Positions 37,885-47,248 of a stretch of DNA of 64,000 bases are shown in pieces. Source of the DNA: Streptomyces sp. MST-110588 (GTDB lineage Bacteria; Actinomycetota; Actinomycetes; Streptomycetales; Streptomycetaceae); assembly GCF_022695595.1 (NCBI RefSeq), contig NZ_CP074380.1:5462001-5526000 (forward strand). Reading direction: 5' to 3'. The position numbers and the translations under genes were made by a program. The notes under the pieces were generated by a model. That model saw only the letters and a program-made list of their open reading frames with translations. It was not told the DNA's origin and made no database searches. Every line of letters begins with the position of its first letter. Within the stretch, counting starts at the first letter, position 1.

Positions 37885-38790
37885 ATGGCGATGGGCCTGC
37901 GACGAGGCGAGCACCGGGGCGAGCCGGAGCCGCCGAACCGGCCGGAGCGGTCGAACCGGCCGCAGCCGCCGTACGGGCCCGAGCCGCCGTACGGGCCCGA
38001 GCCGCCGAACCGGCCGGAGCGCCCGGACACCGGCACGTACGCCGTCGAGATGCGGGGGGTGCGCCGTCAGTACGGACGCGGCGCCGGCACGGTGCACGCG
38101 CTGCGCGGCATCGACCTCGCCCTGCCGCCCGGCAGCTTCACCGCCGTCATGGGCCCCTCGGGTTCCGGCAAGTCCACCTTCCTTCAGTGCGCGGCGGGCC
38201 TGGACCGTCCCACGGCGGGCTCCGTGCGGCTGGCCGGGACCGAGATCACCAAGATGCGCGAGACCCGGCTCACGGAGCTGCGCCGCAGCCGTCTGGGCTT
38301 CGTCTTCCAGGCGTTCAACCTGCTGCCGTCCCTCACGGTCGAGCAGAACGTCGTCCTCCCGATGCGGCTGGCCGGGCGCCGCCCCGACTCCCGGCGCGCG
38401 GCGGAGGCGCTCGCCCGGGTCGGCCTGGGCGAGCACGCCCGCCGCCGTCCCGGGCAGCTCTCCGGCGGCCAGCAGCAGCGGGTGGCCCTGGCCCGCGCGC
38501 TGATCACCGACCCCGACGTCGTCTTCGCCGACGAGCCGACCGGGGCGCTGGACACCGGTACCGCCGCCGAGATCCTCGGCCTGCTGCGCCATGCGGTCGA
38601 CTCGCTGGGCGCGACGGTCGTGATGGTCACCCATGACCCGGTGGCCGCCGCCTGGGCCGACCGGGTGCTCTTCCTCGCCGACGGGGCCATGGCCGACACC
38701 CTCGTCCACGCCTCACCGCAGCAGATAGCGGCCCGTATGGCCGCCCTCACCGCCCGGCCGCATGCCGCCGTGTCCGGTTCGGCGGCCTGA
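37885..38790 (+). CDS. ABC transporter ATP-binding protein (MacB/LolD-like), no permease gene nearby
   Basis: A 301-residue ATPase. Walker A GPSGSGKST, Q-loop FVFQAFNLL, signature LSGGQQQRVALARAL, Walker B VVFADEP and the H-loop THD are all intact. The type is the one that pairs with FtsX/MacB-like permeases. None is encoded next to it; the next gene is a 64-residue membrane protein 400 bp away. The first ~48 residues are a Pro/Glu/Arg/Tyr-rich repeat tail (PPYGPE units) absent from the family. GAGGGA precedes the ATG. It may use a permease encoded elsewhere. Confidence 0.9.
   Translation: MAMGLRRGEHRGEPEPPNRPERSNRPQPPYGPEPPYGPEPPNRPERPDTGTYAVEMRGVRRQYGRGAGTVHALRGIDLALPPGSFTAVMGPSGSGKSTFLQCAAGLDRPTAGSVRLAGTEITKMRETRLTELRRSRLGFVFQAFNLLPSLTVEQNVVLPMRLAGRRPDSRRAAEALARVGLGEHARRRPGQLSGGQQQRVALARALITDPDVVFADEPTGALDTGTAAEILGLLRHAVDSLGATVVMVTHDPVAAAWADRVLFLADGAMADTLVHASPQQIAARMAALTARPHAAVSGSAA
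37966..38001 (+). repeat. 18-bp exact tandem repeat in the ABC ATPase 5' end
   Basis: CCGCCGTACGGGCCCGAG occurs twice in tandem, flanked by degenerate copies on both sides, and encodes the PPYGPE-type tail. Confidence 0.8.
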
Positions 38791-39187
38791 GAGGTCCGGC
38801 GGTGTCTCCCCCTTTCCCCGGCAATGGCGATGATGCGTATGCGTTGCTTTCCGGGCTTTCCCGGGAATTCACCTGCCGAATAGGTGATCGCGCGGCGGTG
38901 GATGAATGAACGGTGGATGAATGAGCGTCGGAAATCAGCCGCCAAGAGGGAAATGATCCGGCCGAATCGGTAAATCCGCCCGGACCTCCGCCTTCCCTCA
39001 CCCCCGGCCACCCCCGCCCGCGCCGCACGGGTCATGGGTGCCGAGGGCAGGCAAAGCCTTGGCCGATGATTCGCCACCCGCCTCCACTGGGCAGGCAGTT
39101 GGTGGCACGATGGGTGCCGAGCGGGGGTGTGCGCGGCTGCATGCTTCCGGGGCCGGCCAGGCGTACCGACCGAGGGTGTGATCAGTT
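38791..39187. other. Spacer with 15-bp tandem repeat
   Basis: 397 bp without a recognisable gene. It contains CGGTGGATGAATGAA as a tandem duplication (38896-38924) and a relatively AT-rich patch at 38815-38970, probably the promoter region of the small membrane protein. Confidence 0.5.
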
Positions 39188-39382
39188 GTGGCTCTGTCGC
39201 TGTCCGTGGTGGTGCTGTTGGGGATCATTCTGATCGTGCTGTTACGGGGCAAATCACTCAAAGCGTGGCCGGCGATCGTCGCCATCCTCTTCGGCTTCTT
39301 CCTCGCCTCCACCGGGATCGCCCCATCCATCAACCGGTTCCTCAACTCCGTGGCCGACACCATCAACCGCATCAGTTTCTAG
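39188..39382 (+). CDS. Small two-helix membrane protein, TTA codon
   Basis: A 64-residue protein, nearly all hydrophobic: helix 1 (about 3-20), a short LRGKSLKAW loop, helix 2 (about 27-43) and an amphipathic tail ending NRISF. The GTG start has a purine-rich GAGGGTG region upstream. Codon 19 is TTA (39242-39244), so translation should need the bldA tRNA, notable in so small a protein. Function is unknown; it lies beside the tRNA-Gly gene and trigger factor. The clean hydrophobic pattern and codon use support a real gene. Confidence 0.7.
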   Translation: MALSLSVVVLLGIILIVLLRGKSLKAWPAIVAILFGFFLASTGIAPSINRFLNSVADTINRISF

Positions 39383-39801
39383 CGCCGCACCTCGCGTCGC
39401 GCCCGGGAGTGCATGCACGCGTCAACCGCTCGCCTCGCCACGTCACTTGGCGGGCGGAGGGCCGTCTTCCGTATGCGCCAGGCGCCCGGTGGCCCGGGGT
39501 GTCGGGTCACCGGTGCGAGGGCCGGTGGGCAAGGTCGATGGGCAAGGCCGGCGGACAAGGGGCGGTGTACGTCATCCGGCCGTTCGGGGCGGTCCCACCG
39601 CCCCCACCGTCCCCGTTGTCCTCACGGCCCGGACGCGTTCCCGTCGCCTTATCAGGCTGTCGTACGGCCGTTCCCGTACTCACCTTTTCGGGGAATTCCG
39701 AGTGCCGTGAACCGGCCGCGGAACGAGCGCGGAAAAGCCCGGGGCCGGACGGGGAAAACCGCGCTTCCGCGCGGTGTCCCACGATCCGGCCCCGGGCCTC
39801 G
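39383..39801. other. Spacer between small membrane protein and tRNA-Gly
   Basis: About 420 bp without a credible gene. A 7-bp GC stem with a TTCC loop (ACCGCGC / GCGCGGT, 39758-39775) lies just beyond the 3' end of the tRNA and may terminate it. Confidence 0.4.
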
Positions 39802-39875
39802 TGGAGCGGGCGACGGGAATCGAACCCGCGTAGCCAGTTTGGAAGACTGGGGCTCTACCATTGAGCTACGCCCGC
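39802..39875 (-). tRNA. tRNA-Gly (anticodon TCC)
   Basis: The reverse complement folds as a standard cloverleaf: acceptor GCGGGCG, D arm GCTCAATGGTAGAGC, anticodon loop CTTCCAA with TCC, T arm GCGGGTTCGATTCCCGT, and an encoded CCA end. Length is 74 nt with CCA. Confidence 0.95.
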
Positions 39876-40022
39876 ATGCGCTGTAGGTCTGCGACCTCGG
39901 CACGCAGTGCATCGTAGCGGGTCACGGCGGTCCGCCGCACACCCCCCTGTCCGCCCCCGTCCGTACGGGAAGAACTGGCGCGCCGTACTGCCTGCGGGCA
40001 TGTACCCTACGTCTCGCACCGA

Positions 40023-40099
40023 CGGGGTGTGGCGCAGCTTGGTAGCGCGTCCGCTTTGGGAGCGGAAGGTCGTCGGTTCGAATCCGGCCACCCCGACCA
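40023..40099 (+). tRNA. tRNA-Pro (anticodon TGG)
   Basis: Cloverleaf with acceptor CGGGGTG, D arm GCGCAGCTTGGTAGCGC, anticodon loop TTTGGGA (TGG), T arm with GGTTCGAATCC, and encoded ACCA end; 77 nt. It lies upstream of trigger factor, as in other Streptomyces (from memory). Confidence 0.96.
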
Positions 40100-40569
40100 G
40101 CAGGTATCCAGTCTCCGGCGTCTTCGGCCCGGCCGCCCGGTTCACGGCCGGCCCAGGCCGCGAGCCGGCCACCGGCCGCCACCGGCTCCGGGCCATGGGC
40201 GGCTCTCCGGTCGCGCCCGGCCGCCCGGTCACCCGGCCGGACGGATTTCACGGCCCGGCCGCACGGACCCGGACCGTCCCGGTCTGCGGACCCGGCCCGC
40301 CGGCCCGGCTGTACGGGCCGGCCCCCGGTCCTGCGGACCCGGCCTGTACGGACCCGGTCCGCCCTCGCCGTACGGGCCCGCGCGCCGGCCGTCACGGGCT
40401 CCGGCCGGAGGCGTTCAAGATCACGTTGTGGGCGTCATCCCGCTTGCGGTTACTATGCAAGCTGCGTGCCCGTGTGTCTTTCTACCGGGCGCGATCGGCC
40501 GGTCCTGACCAGCAGGCGCCGGCGGATCTCAGGCAGAACCCCAGCAGTCAGCCCCAAGGAGACCGAACC
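40100..40569 (+). promoter_or_regulatory. Leader/promoter region of tig
   Basis: 470 bp between tRNA-Pro and tig. The first ~300 bp is made of loose CGGACCCGG/CGTACGGGCC repeats. A TACTAT -10 (40451-40456) with TTGTGG 19 bp upstream is the best promoter candidate, giving a ~110-nt leader. No riboswitch fold was recognised. Confidence 0.4.
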
Positions 40570-41976
40570 GTGAAGAGCGCCGTGGAGACCCTGAACCCGA
40601 CCCGGGTTCGGCTCACTGTCGAGGTGCCCTTCGAGGAGCTCAAGCCCAGCCTCGACGCGGCGTACAAGAAGATCAACCAGCAGGTCACGGTGAAGGGCTT
40701 CCGCCAGGGCAAGGTCCCGGCCCGCGTCATCGACCAGCGGTTCGGTCGCGGCGCCGTGCTTGAGGAGGCCGTCAACGACGCGCTCCCGAAGTTCTACACC
40801 GAGGCGGTCAACGAGGGTGAGCTGAACGTCCTCGGCCAGCCCGAGGTCGACATCACCGAGCTGAAGGACGGCGAGCTGCTGGCCTTCACCGCCGAGGTCG
40901 ACATCCGCCCGGCCCTGGAGATCCCGGACTACTCCGGCATCCAGGTCGAGGTCGACGCCGTCGAGGTCTCGGACGAGGACGTCGAGAAGTCCGTCGAGCA
41001 GCTCCGTGAGCGCTTCGCCTCCACCTCCCCGGTCGAGCGCGCCGCCGAAGAGGGCGACGTCGTGACGATCGACCTTGAGGCCAAGGTCGAGGGCAAGGTC
41101 CTGGAGGACGGCGTCGCCAAGGGCGTCAGCTACACCATCGGCTCCGGCGAGCTGCTGGACGGCATCGACGAGGCCGTCAAGGGCCTGGAGGCCGGCGGTT
41201 CGGCCACCTTCACCTCCGAGCTCAAGGGCGGCTCCGCGGCCGGCAAGGAGGCCGAGGTCAAGGTCGACGTCACCGCCGTCGCCGCCCGTGAGCTGCCCGC
41301 GCTGGACGACGACTTCGCCCAGCTCGCGAGCGAGTTCGACACCCTTGAGGAGCTCAAGGCCGACAGCCGCAAGCGCCTGGAGCGGATGAAGAAGTACGAC
41401 CAGGCCACCCAGGCCCAGGAGAAGGTCCTGGACGAGCTGATCAAGCTCGTCGAGGTCCCGATGCCGGAGAAGCTGCTCGCGGACGAGATCGAGACCCGCA
41501 AGCACAACCTGGTCAACCACCAGCTCGCCCAGATGGGCCTGGACCTCGCGAAGTACCTGGAGATCCAGGGCAAGACCGAGGAAGAGTTCGACGCCGAGAC
41601 CAAGGAGCAGGCGGAGAAGGGCATCCGGACCCAGTTCATCCTGGACGAGCTGGTCAGCAAGGAGAAGCTGAACGTCAGCCAGGAGGAGCTCACCGAGCAC
41701 CTCATGCGCCGCGCGCAGTCCTCCGGCATGTCCCCCGACCAGTTCGCCCAGGCCGTCGTCGAGGGCGGCCAGGTGCCGATGCTCGTGGGTGAGGTCGCCC
41801 GCGGCAAGGCGCTGGCGGTCGTCGTCGAGGCCGCGACGGTCAAGGACACCAACGGCGAGGTCGTCGACCTGGACGACGACGAGGACGAGGCCGCCGACGC
41901 CGCCGAGACGGTCGAGGCCGCCACCGAGGCCGCCGACGCCGAGGTCAAGGACGCCGACGCGAAGAACGAGGGCTGA
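40570..41976 (+). CDS. tig: Trigger factor
   Basis: Ribosome-associated chaperone and peptidyl-prolyl isomerase, 468 residues. The ribosome-binding signature GFRQGKVP is at about residue 44, the FKBP-type PPIase domain covers about 150-240 ([14 protein letters not shown], then [12 protein letters not shown]), and a long helical C-terminal substrate-binding domain follows. The tail is very acidic (DDDEDEAAD). GTG start with AAGGAG 7 nt upstream. It heads the tig-clpP1-clpP2-clpX block, with its own terminator. Confidence 0.97.
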   Translation: MKSAVETLNPTRVRLTVEVPFEELKPSLDAAYKKINQQVTVKGFRQGKVPARVIDQRFGRGAVLEEAVNDALPKFYTEAVNEGELNVLGQPEVDITELKDGELLAFTAEVDIRPALEIPDYSGIQVEVDAVEVSDEDVEKSVEQLRERFASTSPVERAAEEGDVVTIDLEAKVEGKVLEDGVAKGVSYTIGSGELLDGIDEAVKGLEAGGSATFTSELKGGSAAGKEAEVKVDVTAVAARELPALDDDFAQLASEFDTLEELKADSRKRLERMKKYDQATQAQEKVLDELIKLVEVPMPEKLLADEIETRKHNLVNHQLAQMGLDLAKYLEIQGKTEEEFDAETKEQAEKGIRTQFILDELVSKEKLNVSQEELTEHLMRRAQSSGMSPDQFAQAVVEGGQVPMLVGEVARGKALAVVVEAATVKDTNGEVVDLDDDEDEAADAAETVEAATEAADAEVKDADAKNEG

Positions 41977-42014
41977 GCCCCGAAGGCCGTACGGCTCCCG
42001 TAGCCGCCGCCTGT

Positions 42015-42052
42015 ACGGGCCCGAACACGCACGCCCGCGTGTTCGGGCCCGT
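42015..42052 (+). terminator. Hairpin terminator of tig
   Basis: Perfect 16-bp stem ACGGGCCCGAACACGC / GCGTGTTCGGGCCCGT with a 6-nt loop, 38 bp after tig. Confidence 0.8.
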
Positions 42053-42076
42053 CGTCGTGCGGGCCCCGTGAGCCTG

Positions 42077-42090
42077 CGCTCACAGCGAAC
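42077..42090 (-). promoter_or_regulatory. ClgR-box-like site before clpP1
   Basis: The minus strand reads GTTCGC-TGTGA-GCG, an exact match to the GTTCGC-N5-GCG motif reported for the Clp activator ClgR in Streptomyces (recalled). It lies about 170 bp upstream of clpP1, the expected target. Confidence 0.65.
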
Positions 42091-42258
42091 AGTTATCAAT
42101 GCGGGATGGCGTTGTCCTACCTGCGCGTTAGGGTCCGTAGATACGAGGGCAGGGGAGTCCCCGAAGCCGCGCCGGCGGTACGGCGCGGCGCCCGGCCCCC
42201 GCCCCAGAAGACGACGCTGAGACGGCCTCGGGCCGTCCGACAACGAGCAGGTGGACAC

Positions 42259-42876
42259 GTGACGATCCCGATGCCTTCCGCCGCCGCCGAGCCGTCCATC
42301 GGTGGCCTCGGCGACCAGGTCTACAACCGGCTGCTCGGTGAGCGGATCATCTTCCTCGGCCAAGCGGTCGACGACGACATCGCCAACAAGATCACCGCGC
42401 AGTTGCTCCTCCTGGCCGCCGACCCGGACAAGGACATCTTCCTCTACATCAACAGCCCCGGTGGATCGGTCAACGCCGGCCTGGCGATCTACGACACCAT
42501 GCAGTACATCAAGAACGACGTGGTGACCATCGCCATGGGCCTGGCGGCCTCCATGGGCCAGTTCCTGCTGAGCGCCGGCACCCCGGGCAAGCGCTTCGCG
42601 CTGCCGAACACCGAGATCCTGATGCACCAGCCGTCCGCCGGTCTGGCCGGCTCCGCCACGGACATCAAGATCCACGCCGAGCGCCTGCTGCACACCAAGC
42701 GCCGGATGGCCGAGCTCACCGCCCAGCACACCGGCCAGACCGTCGAGCAGATCACCCGCGACTCCGACCGCGACCGTTGGTTCGACCCGCAGGAGGCCAA
42801 GGAGTACGGCCTCATCGACGACGTCATGACCACCGCCGGAGGCGTTCCGGGCGGGGGCGGCACCGGGGCGGCGTGA
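42259..42876 (+). CDS. clpP1: ATP-dependent Clp protease proteolytic subunit ClpP1
   Basis: Serine protease subunit, 205 residues. Catalytic Ser98 (GLAASMGQ) and His123 (LMHQP) are present, with the Asp further on, and YINSPGGSV before them. GTG 42259 with AGGTGG 5 nt upstream is preferred; ATG 42271 is an alternative. Forms hetero-tetradecamers with ClpP2 in actinobacteria and degrades substrates delivered by ClpX or ClpC. The 67-bp gap to clpP2 implies an operon. A ClgR-like box lies upstream. Confidence 0.96.
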   Translation: MTIPMPSAAAEPSIGGLGDQVYNRLLGERIIFLGQAVDDDIANKITAQLLLLAADPDKDIFLYINSPGGSVNAGLAIYDTMQYIKNDVVTIAMGLAASMGQFLLSAGTPGKRFALPNTEILMHQPSAGLAGSATDIKIHAERLLHTKRRMAELTAQHTGQTVEQITRDSDRDRWFDPQEAKEYGLIDDVMTTAGGVPGGGGTGAA

Positions 42877-42943
42877 GCCCCGTAGCACCCGCACCGCAGC
42901 CGATCCAGTCCACTTGACCGCCACCAGGACGGTGAACTCCCAG

Positions 42944-43597
42944 ATGAACAACTTCTCCGCGAGCGGCCTGTACGAGGGCCCGACCGCCGAGTCCCGCTAC
43001 ATCGTGCCGCGCTTCGTCGAGCGCACCTCCCAGGGCGTCCGCGAGTACGACCCGTACGCGAAGCTCTTCGAAGAGCGCGTGATCTTCCTCGGCGTGCAGA
43101 TCGACGACGCCTCGGCCAACGACGTCATGGCGCAGCTCCTGTGCCTGGAGTCGATGGACCCCGACCGCGACATCTCGATCTACATCAACTCGCCGGGCGG
43201 CTCCTTCACGGCGCTCACCGCGATCTACGACACGATGCAGTTCGTCAAGCCGGACATCCAGACGGTGTGCATGGGCCAGGCGGCCTCCGCCGCCGCCGTG
43301 CTGCTCGCCGCCGGCACGCCCGGCAAGCGGATGGCGCTGCCCAACGCGCGGGTACTGATCCACCAGCCGTACAGCGAGACCGGCCGGGGCCAGGTGTCCG
43401 ACCTGGAGATCGCCGCGAACGAGATCCTGCGGATGCGGGCGCAGCTTGAGGAACTGCTGGCCAAGCACTCCTCGACGCCGATCGAGAAGATCCGCGAGGA
43501 CATCGAGCGCGACAAGATCCTCACCGCGGAGGAGTCCCTGGCGTACGGTCTGGTCGACCAGATCGTCTCGACGCGGAAGACCTCCGTCTCCGCCTGA
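42944..43597 (+). CDS. clpP2: ATP-dependent Clp protease proteolytic subunit ClpP2
   Basis: Second catalytic subunit, 217 residues from ATG 42944; GTG 42932 and TTG 42914 are in-frame alternatives. Ser115 (GQAASAAA) and His140 (LIHQP) are in place. Its N-terminal extension before [16 protein letters not shown] is longer than in ClpP1 and probably includes a propeptide removed on maturation. Co-transcribed with clpP1. Confidence 0.96.
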   Translation: MNNFSASGLYEGPTAESRYIVPRFVERTSQGVREYDPYAKLFEERVIFLGVQIDDASANDVMAQLLCLESMDPDRDISIYINSPGGSFTALTAIYDTMQFVKPDIQTVCMGQAASAAAVLLAAGTPGKRMALPNARVLIHQPYSETGRGQVSDLEIAANEILRMRAQLEELLAKHSSTPIEKIREDIERDKILTAEESLAYGLVDQIVSTRKTSVSA

Positions 43598-43782
43598 CGC
43601 GCTCTGGGCCAGTTGAGCCGGAGACACGCCCCCTTGGGCCGCTCCTCGGGCCGGGCGGACCCAGTCCGTCCACCGAGTAGGTCCAAGGGGGGCCCGTACG
43701 GGGGGCCCGGCAAGGTACCGTCGATAGGCAAGCACCCGGGTCCGCGGAGCAATGCGGATCCCAGGCGAAGGGGAAGCACCTC

Positions 43783-45075
43783 GTGGCACGCATCGGTGAC
43801 GGCGGCGACCTGCTCAAGTGCTCGTTCTGCGGGAAGAGTCAGAAGCAGGTGAAGAAGCTCATCGCGGGACCTGGTGTGTACATCTGCGACGAGTGCATCG
43901 ACCTCTGCAACGAGATCATCGAGGAAGAGCTCGCGGAGACCTCCGAGGTCCGCTGGGAAGAACTGCCCAAGCCCCGGGAGATCTACGAGTTCCTGGAGAG
44001 CTACGTCGTGGGCCAGGAGCCCGCCAAGAAGGCTCTCTCGGTGGCCGTCTACAACCACTACAAGCGGGTGCAGGCGGGCGAGAACGGCGGCGGGCGCGGC
44101 GGCGACGACGGGATCGAGCTGGCCAAGTCCAACATCCTGCTGCTCGGCCCGACCGGCTCCGGCAAGACCCTGCTCGCGCAGACGCTCGCCCGGATGCTCA
44201 ACGTCCCCTTCGCCTTCGCCGACGCCACGGCGCTCACGGAGGCGGGCTACGTCGGCGAGGACGTGGAGAACATCCTCCTGAAGCTGATCCAGGCCGCGGA
44301 CTTCGACATCAAGAAGGCCGAGACCGGCATCATCTACATCGACGAGATCGACAAGGTCGCCCGGAAGAGCGAAAACCCGTCGATCACCCGTGACGTCTCC
44401 GGCGAGGGCGTCCAGCAGGCCCTGCTGAAGATCCTCGAAGGCACCACCGCCTCGGTCCCCCCGCAGGGCGGACGCAAGCACCCCCACCAGGAATTCATCC
44501 AGATCGACACGACGAACGTGCTGTTCATCGTCGGCGGCGCCTTCGCCGGTCTGGAGAAGATCATCGAGGCCCGGTCCGGCGCGAAGGGCATCGGCTTCGG
44601 CGCCACGATCCGCTCCAAGCGCGAGATCGAGTCCAAGGACCGGCTCCAGGAAGTCATGCCGGAGGACCTGGTGAAGTTCGGGATGATCCCCGAGTTCATC
44701 GGCCGGCTGCCCGTCCTGACCTCCGTGCACAACCTCGACCGGGAAGCGCTCCTGCAGATCCTGCTGGAGCCGCGCAACGCGCTCGTCAAGCAGTACCAGC
44801 GGCTGTTCGAACTGGACGGTGTGGAGCTGGACTTCGACCGCCCGGCGCTGGAGGCCATCGCCGACCAGGCCATCCTGCGCGGTACGGGCGCCCGCGGCCT
44901 GCGCGCCATCATGGAGGAGGTCCTCCAGTCGGTGATGTACGAGGTCCCCTCCCGCAAGGACGTGGCCCGGGTCGTGATCACCGCGGACGTGGTGCACTCC
45001 AACGTCAACCCGACGCTGGTCCCGCGGACGACGCGCGGCGGCGAGCCGGGCGAACACCACGAGAAGAGCGCCTGA
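43783..45075 (+). CDS. clpX: ClpX unfoldase, ATP-binding subunit
   Basis: AAA+ unfoldase that recognises and feeds substrates to ClpP, 430 residues. The N-terminal C4 zinc finger (CSFCGKSQ then CDECIDLC) dimerises and binds adaptors. Walker A is GPTGSGKT at 122-129, Walker [10 protein letters not shown], the pore loop is in the GYVGEDVE region, and the IGF loop for ClpP docking reads IGF within [11 protein letters not shown] start with AAGGGGAAG upstream. It is 185 bp after clpP2, so it may have its own promoter, and ends at a hairpin. Confidence 0.97.
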   Translation: MARIGDGGDLLKCSFCGKSQKQVKKLIAGPGVYICDECIDLCNEIIEEELAETSEVRWEELPKPREIYEFLESYVVGQEPAKKALSVAVYNHYKRVQAGENGGGRGGDDGIELAKSNILLLGPTGSGKTLLAQTLARMLNVPFAFADATALTEAGYVGEDVENILLKLIQAADFDIKKAETGIIYIDEIDKVARKSENPSITRDVSGEGVQQALLKILEGTTASVPPQGGRKHPHQEFIQIDTTNVLFIVGGAFAGLEKIIEARSGAKGIGFGATIRSKREIESKDRLQEVMPEDLVKFGMIPEFIGRLPVLTSVHNLDREALLQILLEPRNALVKQYQRLFELDGVELDFDRPALEAIADQAILRGTGARGLRAIMEEVLQSVMYEVPSRKDVARVVITADVVHSNVNPTLVPRTTRGGEPGEHHEKSA

Positions 45076-45164
45076 GCGGCCGCAGAGGGCTCCGTACGGG
45101 CCGTACGGCCTCCAGGACCCCCAGGGACCCCCCTAGGCCCCCTCCCCACCGCCTGCCGAACGAA

Positions 45165-45202
45165 AAGGGCTCCCACGGTCCACAAGGAACCGGGGAGCCC
45201 TT
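45165..45202. terminator. Bidirectional hairpin after clpX
   Basis: Stem AAGGGCTCCC / GGGAGCCCTT continued by CGGT/ACCG past one bulged base. It separates clpX from the convergent membrane-protein gene. Confidence 0.7.
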
Positions 45203-45239
45203 CGCGTACCCGCCGACGCGGGCGGTGTGCGCCGGGCCG

Positions 45240-46186
45240 TCACATCGGCTTGCGCACCTCGTTGCGGATCACCGCGGTGGTGTCCGCGTACTGCGACAGG
45301 TTCACGTCCGAGGCCGAGCTGAACTTGGCGTTGGCGTACGCGATGATCGCCGCCGTCGAGGAGTCGGCCCACGTGCACACCGGCGCGTAACCGATCGAGG
45401 AGCTCTTGGACAGCTCGCACTCGATCTCCGTGCCCTTGGCCTCCGAGGGCCGGAAGGTACGGCGCCCGCCGATGATCTGCGTCCCGCCGCCGGAACCCTC
45501 GAAGTTCTTGAACATCGTGGAACGCGCCTTCTCCTGGTCGCCGACCAGACCGTAGGCACCCTCCAGCATCAGCACGGACGTGGCGCTGGAGGAGCCCTTG
45601 TAGCGGGCCACGACGTACTCGGCGCCCGCCTGGCTCTCCCCGACCGCGACACCCTCCTTCTTCAGGCCCTCGCGGTCCTTGTCCATCGTGTACGCGCCGC
45701 CGTCGAGGGTCTTGGGCGTGGTCAGCTTCATCTTCTGCTCACCCTCCCCCTCGTCCTTGCTCTCCTCGTCCTGCGAGGGGCTCTGCGAACTGCCGGGCGT
45801 GGCGGGGGCGGCGGTCGGACCGTTCTTGTCCCGGTCGGCCTGGGTGTTCTTGTTCTCGTCATCCCCCGAGAACAGCATCACACCGCCGGTGACGATGGCG
45901 CCGAGCAGCACCACCGAGGCCACCACGATCGCGGCTATCTTGCCGCCGTTGCTCCCACCGCCCGGAGGGGGCGGGGAGGGGGCGGCGGAAAGCCCGGCTG
46001 CCCGAAAGGCCCCGGCTGCGCCTGCTGCCCTTGCTGCGGATACCCGTACTGCCCCGCCTGCCCCGCCTGCGGCGCAGGCGCCCCGTACGCCCCCGCCGGC
46101 GGCTGCTGGGGCGCTTGCGGCGGGTAGGACTCCCCCGACTGCCCGGTGCTCCCGTACGGACCGGGCGGCGGCTGGTTGAAACTCAT
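45240..46186 (-). pseudogene. Pro/Gln-rich single-pass membrane protein, split by a frameshift (copy A)
   Basis: Two overlapping frames make one protein of about 315 residues: an N-terminal tail MSFNQPPPGPYGS... rich in Pro, Gly and Gln, then (after a frame change) a transmembrane helix (IVVASVVLLGAIVTGG), an acidic linker and an extracytoplasmic domain with KTLDGGAYTMDKD and CELS...CTWAD cysteines. The break is in the G run 45967-45971; a sixth base would join the frames as ...PPPGGGSNGGK. It may be a sequencing error, slippage or a true pseudogene. It is the second gene of a two-gene unit with paralogue B. Confidence 0.75.
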
Positions 46187-46225
46187 GCTGGGGTTCCCCC
46201 TCTGTGCGCGGACAGGCAGCCGCGC

Positions 46226-47106
46226 CTACTTGATCTCCTGCCGGACTTCATCCCGGATCTTCGCAGTCTTCTCGGCGAGCTGCTCAAGGGGGATGGGCTG
46301 ACCACCGCGCGGTGTAGGCATCGAGACGTAACCGATGGCACTGGAGTCGCCCCACATGCACGTGCTGGCCGTCGACGTCATGGAGGTGCCCGCGATGGAC
46401 AAGGTGACCTTGACGGCCTTGCACTTCATGACCGCACCGTCGAACCCGCTGGGCGAGTACTCGGTCGCGGGTGGCGATTCCACCTTTGCGCCAGAGGACC
46501 TCTGCTGCTTCTGCTCCATCTCCAAGAACGTCTTGTCGACGGCCCCCTGCGGGTCAGAGACCTTCCCGTAAATACCGGCTACACCCAGCGGTGCTTTTTG
46601 GCCATTGAGGTAGCGACCACCGACGGACTTGCCGTCCGTAATGCCCATGGCCTTTGCATCCTTGTCGTTGGCCAGGCTTTTTTCCTCGTCCGAGCCCTTG
46701 CCCTCCTGCTTCGTGTACTCACCGCCCAGCAGCGTCTTGGGCAGGGCGATCTTGTACGGTGCCACGTCGCCGCCAGGCCCGAAAGCGAAATACGCGCCCA
46801 CGCCGATCGCCGCCACGACCGCCACCGCGCCGATGATCAGGGCGGTCTTCTTGCCGCCGCCCGAGGGGGCCGAGGGAGGCGGCGGCACCTGGCCGCCGTA
46901 CGGGGCCTGCTGGCCGTACTGGGGCGGCGGGGGCTGCTGGCCGTACGCGGGCTGGGCGGGCTGCTGCTGCGGGTAGCCGTAGGGCTGCTGCGGGGGACCT
47001 GGCCGCCCTGCTGCGGGTAGCCGTAGCCCGGCTGGGGCTGCGGCTGTCCGTACGGTCCGGGCTGCGGCTGGCCGTACGGGCTCGGAGGCGGCTGGTTGTA
47101 ACTCAT
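46226..47106 (-). pseudogene. Pro/Gln-rich single-pass membrane protein, split by a frameshift (copy B)
   Basis: Paralogue of copy A, 39 bp upstream of it. The N-terminal frame MSYNQPPPSPYGQPQPGPYG... runs to ...QQGGQVP and must shift to continue as PQQPYGYPQQQ..., then a transmembrane helix (TALIIGAVAVVAAIGVGAYF) and an extracytoplasmic domain (KTLLGGEYTKQE, two cysteines: KCKAV and TCMWG). The break is in the G run 46992-46996; again one extra base restores a ~294-residue protein. The TM plus CxW-type domain architecture equals copy A. Function is unknown. Confidence 0.75.
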
Positions 47107-47235
47107 GGACGGTTCCCCTCGTGGCTGCCGGTGCTGATGTGCTGATGTTGGTTGCTCCACGACATCCTGTATGACGGCACCGACAGCCCAAGCGCTGGGG
47201 CCCAAACCGATTCGAGACTGCTACATCCGCGCCCG

Positions 47236-47241
47236 TACACT
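47236..47241 (+). promoter_or_regulatory. Putative -10 of a leaderless valS mRNA
   Basis: TACACT, 7 nt before the GTG of valS, with no Shine-Dalgarno sequence between. A leaderless transcript is implied. Confidence 0.5.
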
Positions 47242-47248
47242 GAGCGTC

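Noticed and set aside
47107..47248. Possible T-box riboswitch before valS
   Set aside because: The spacer is only 140 bp, no specifier hairpin or T-box sequence is seen, and a leaderless start fits better.
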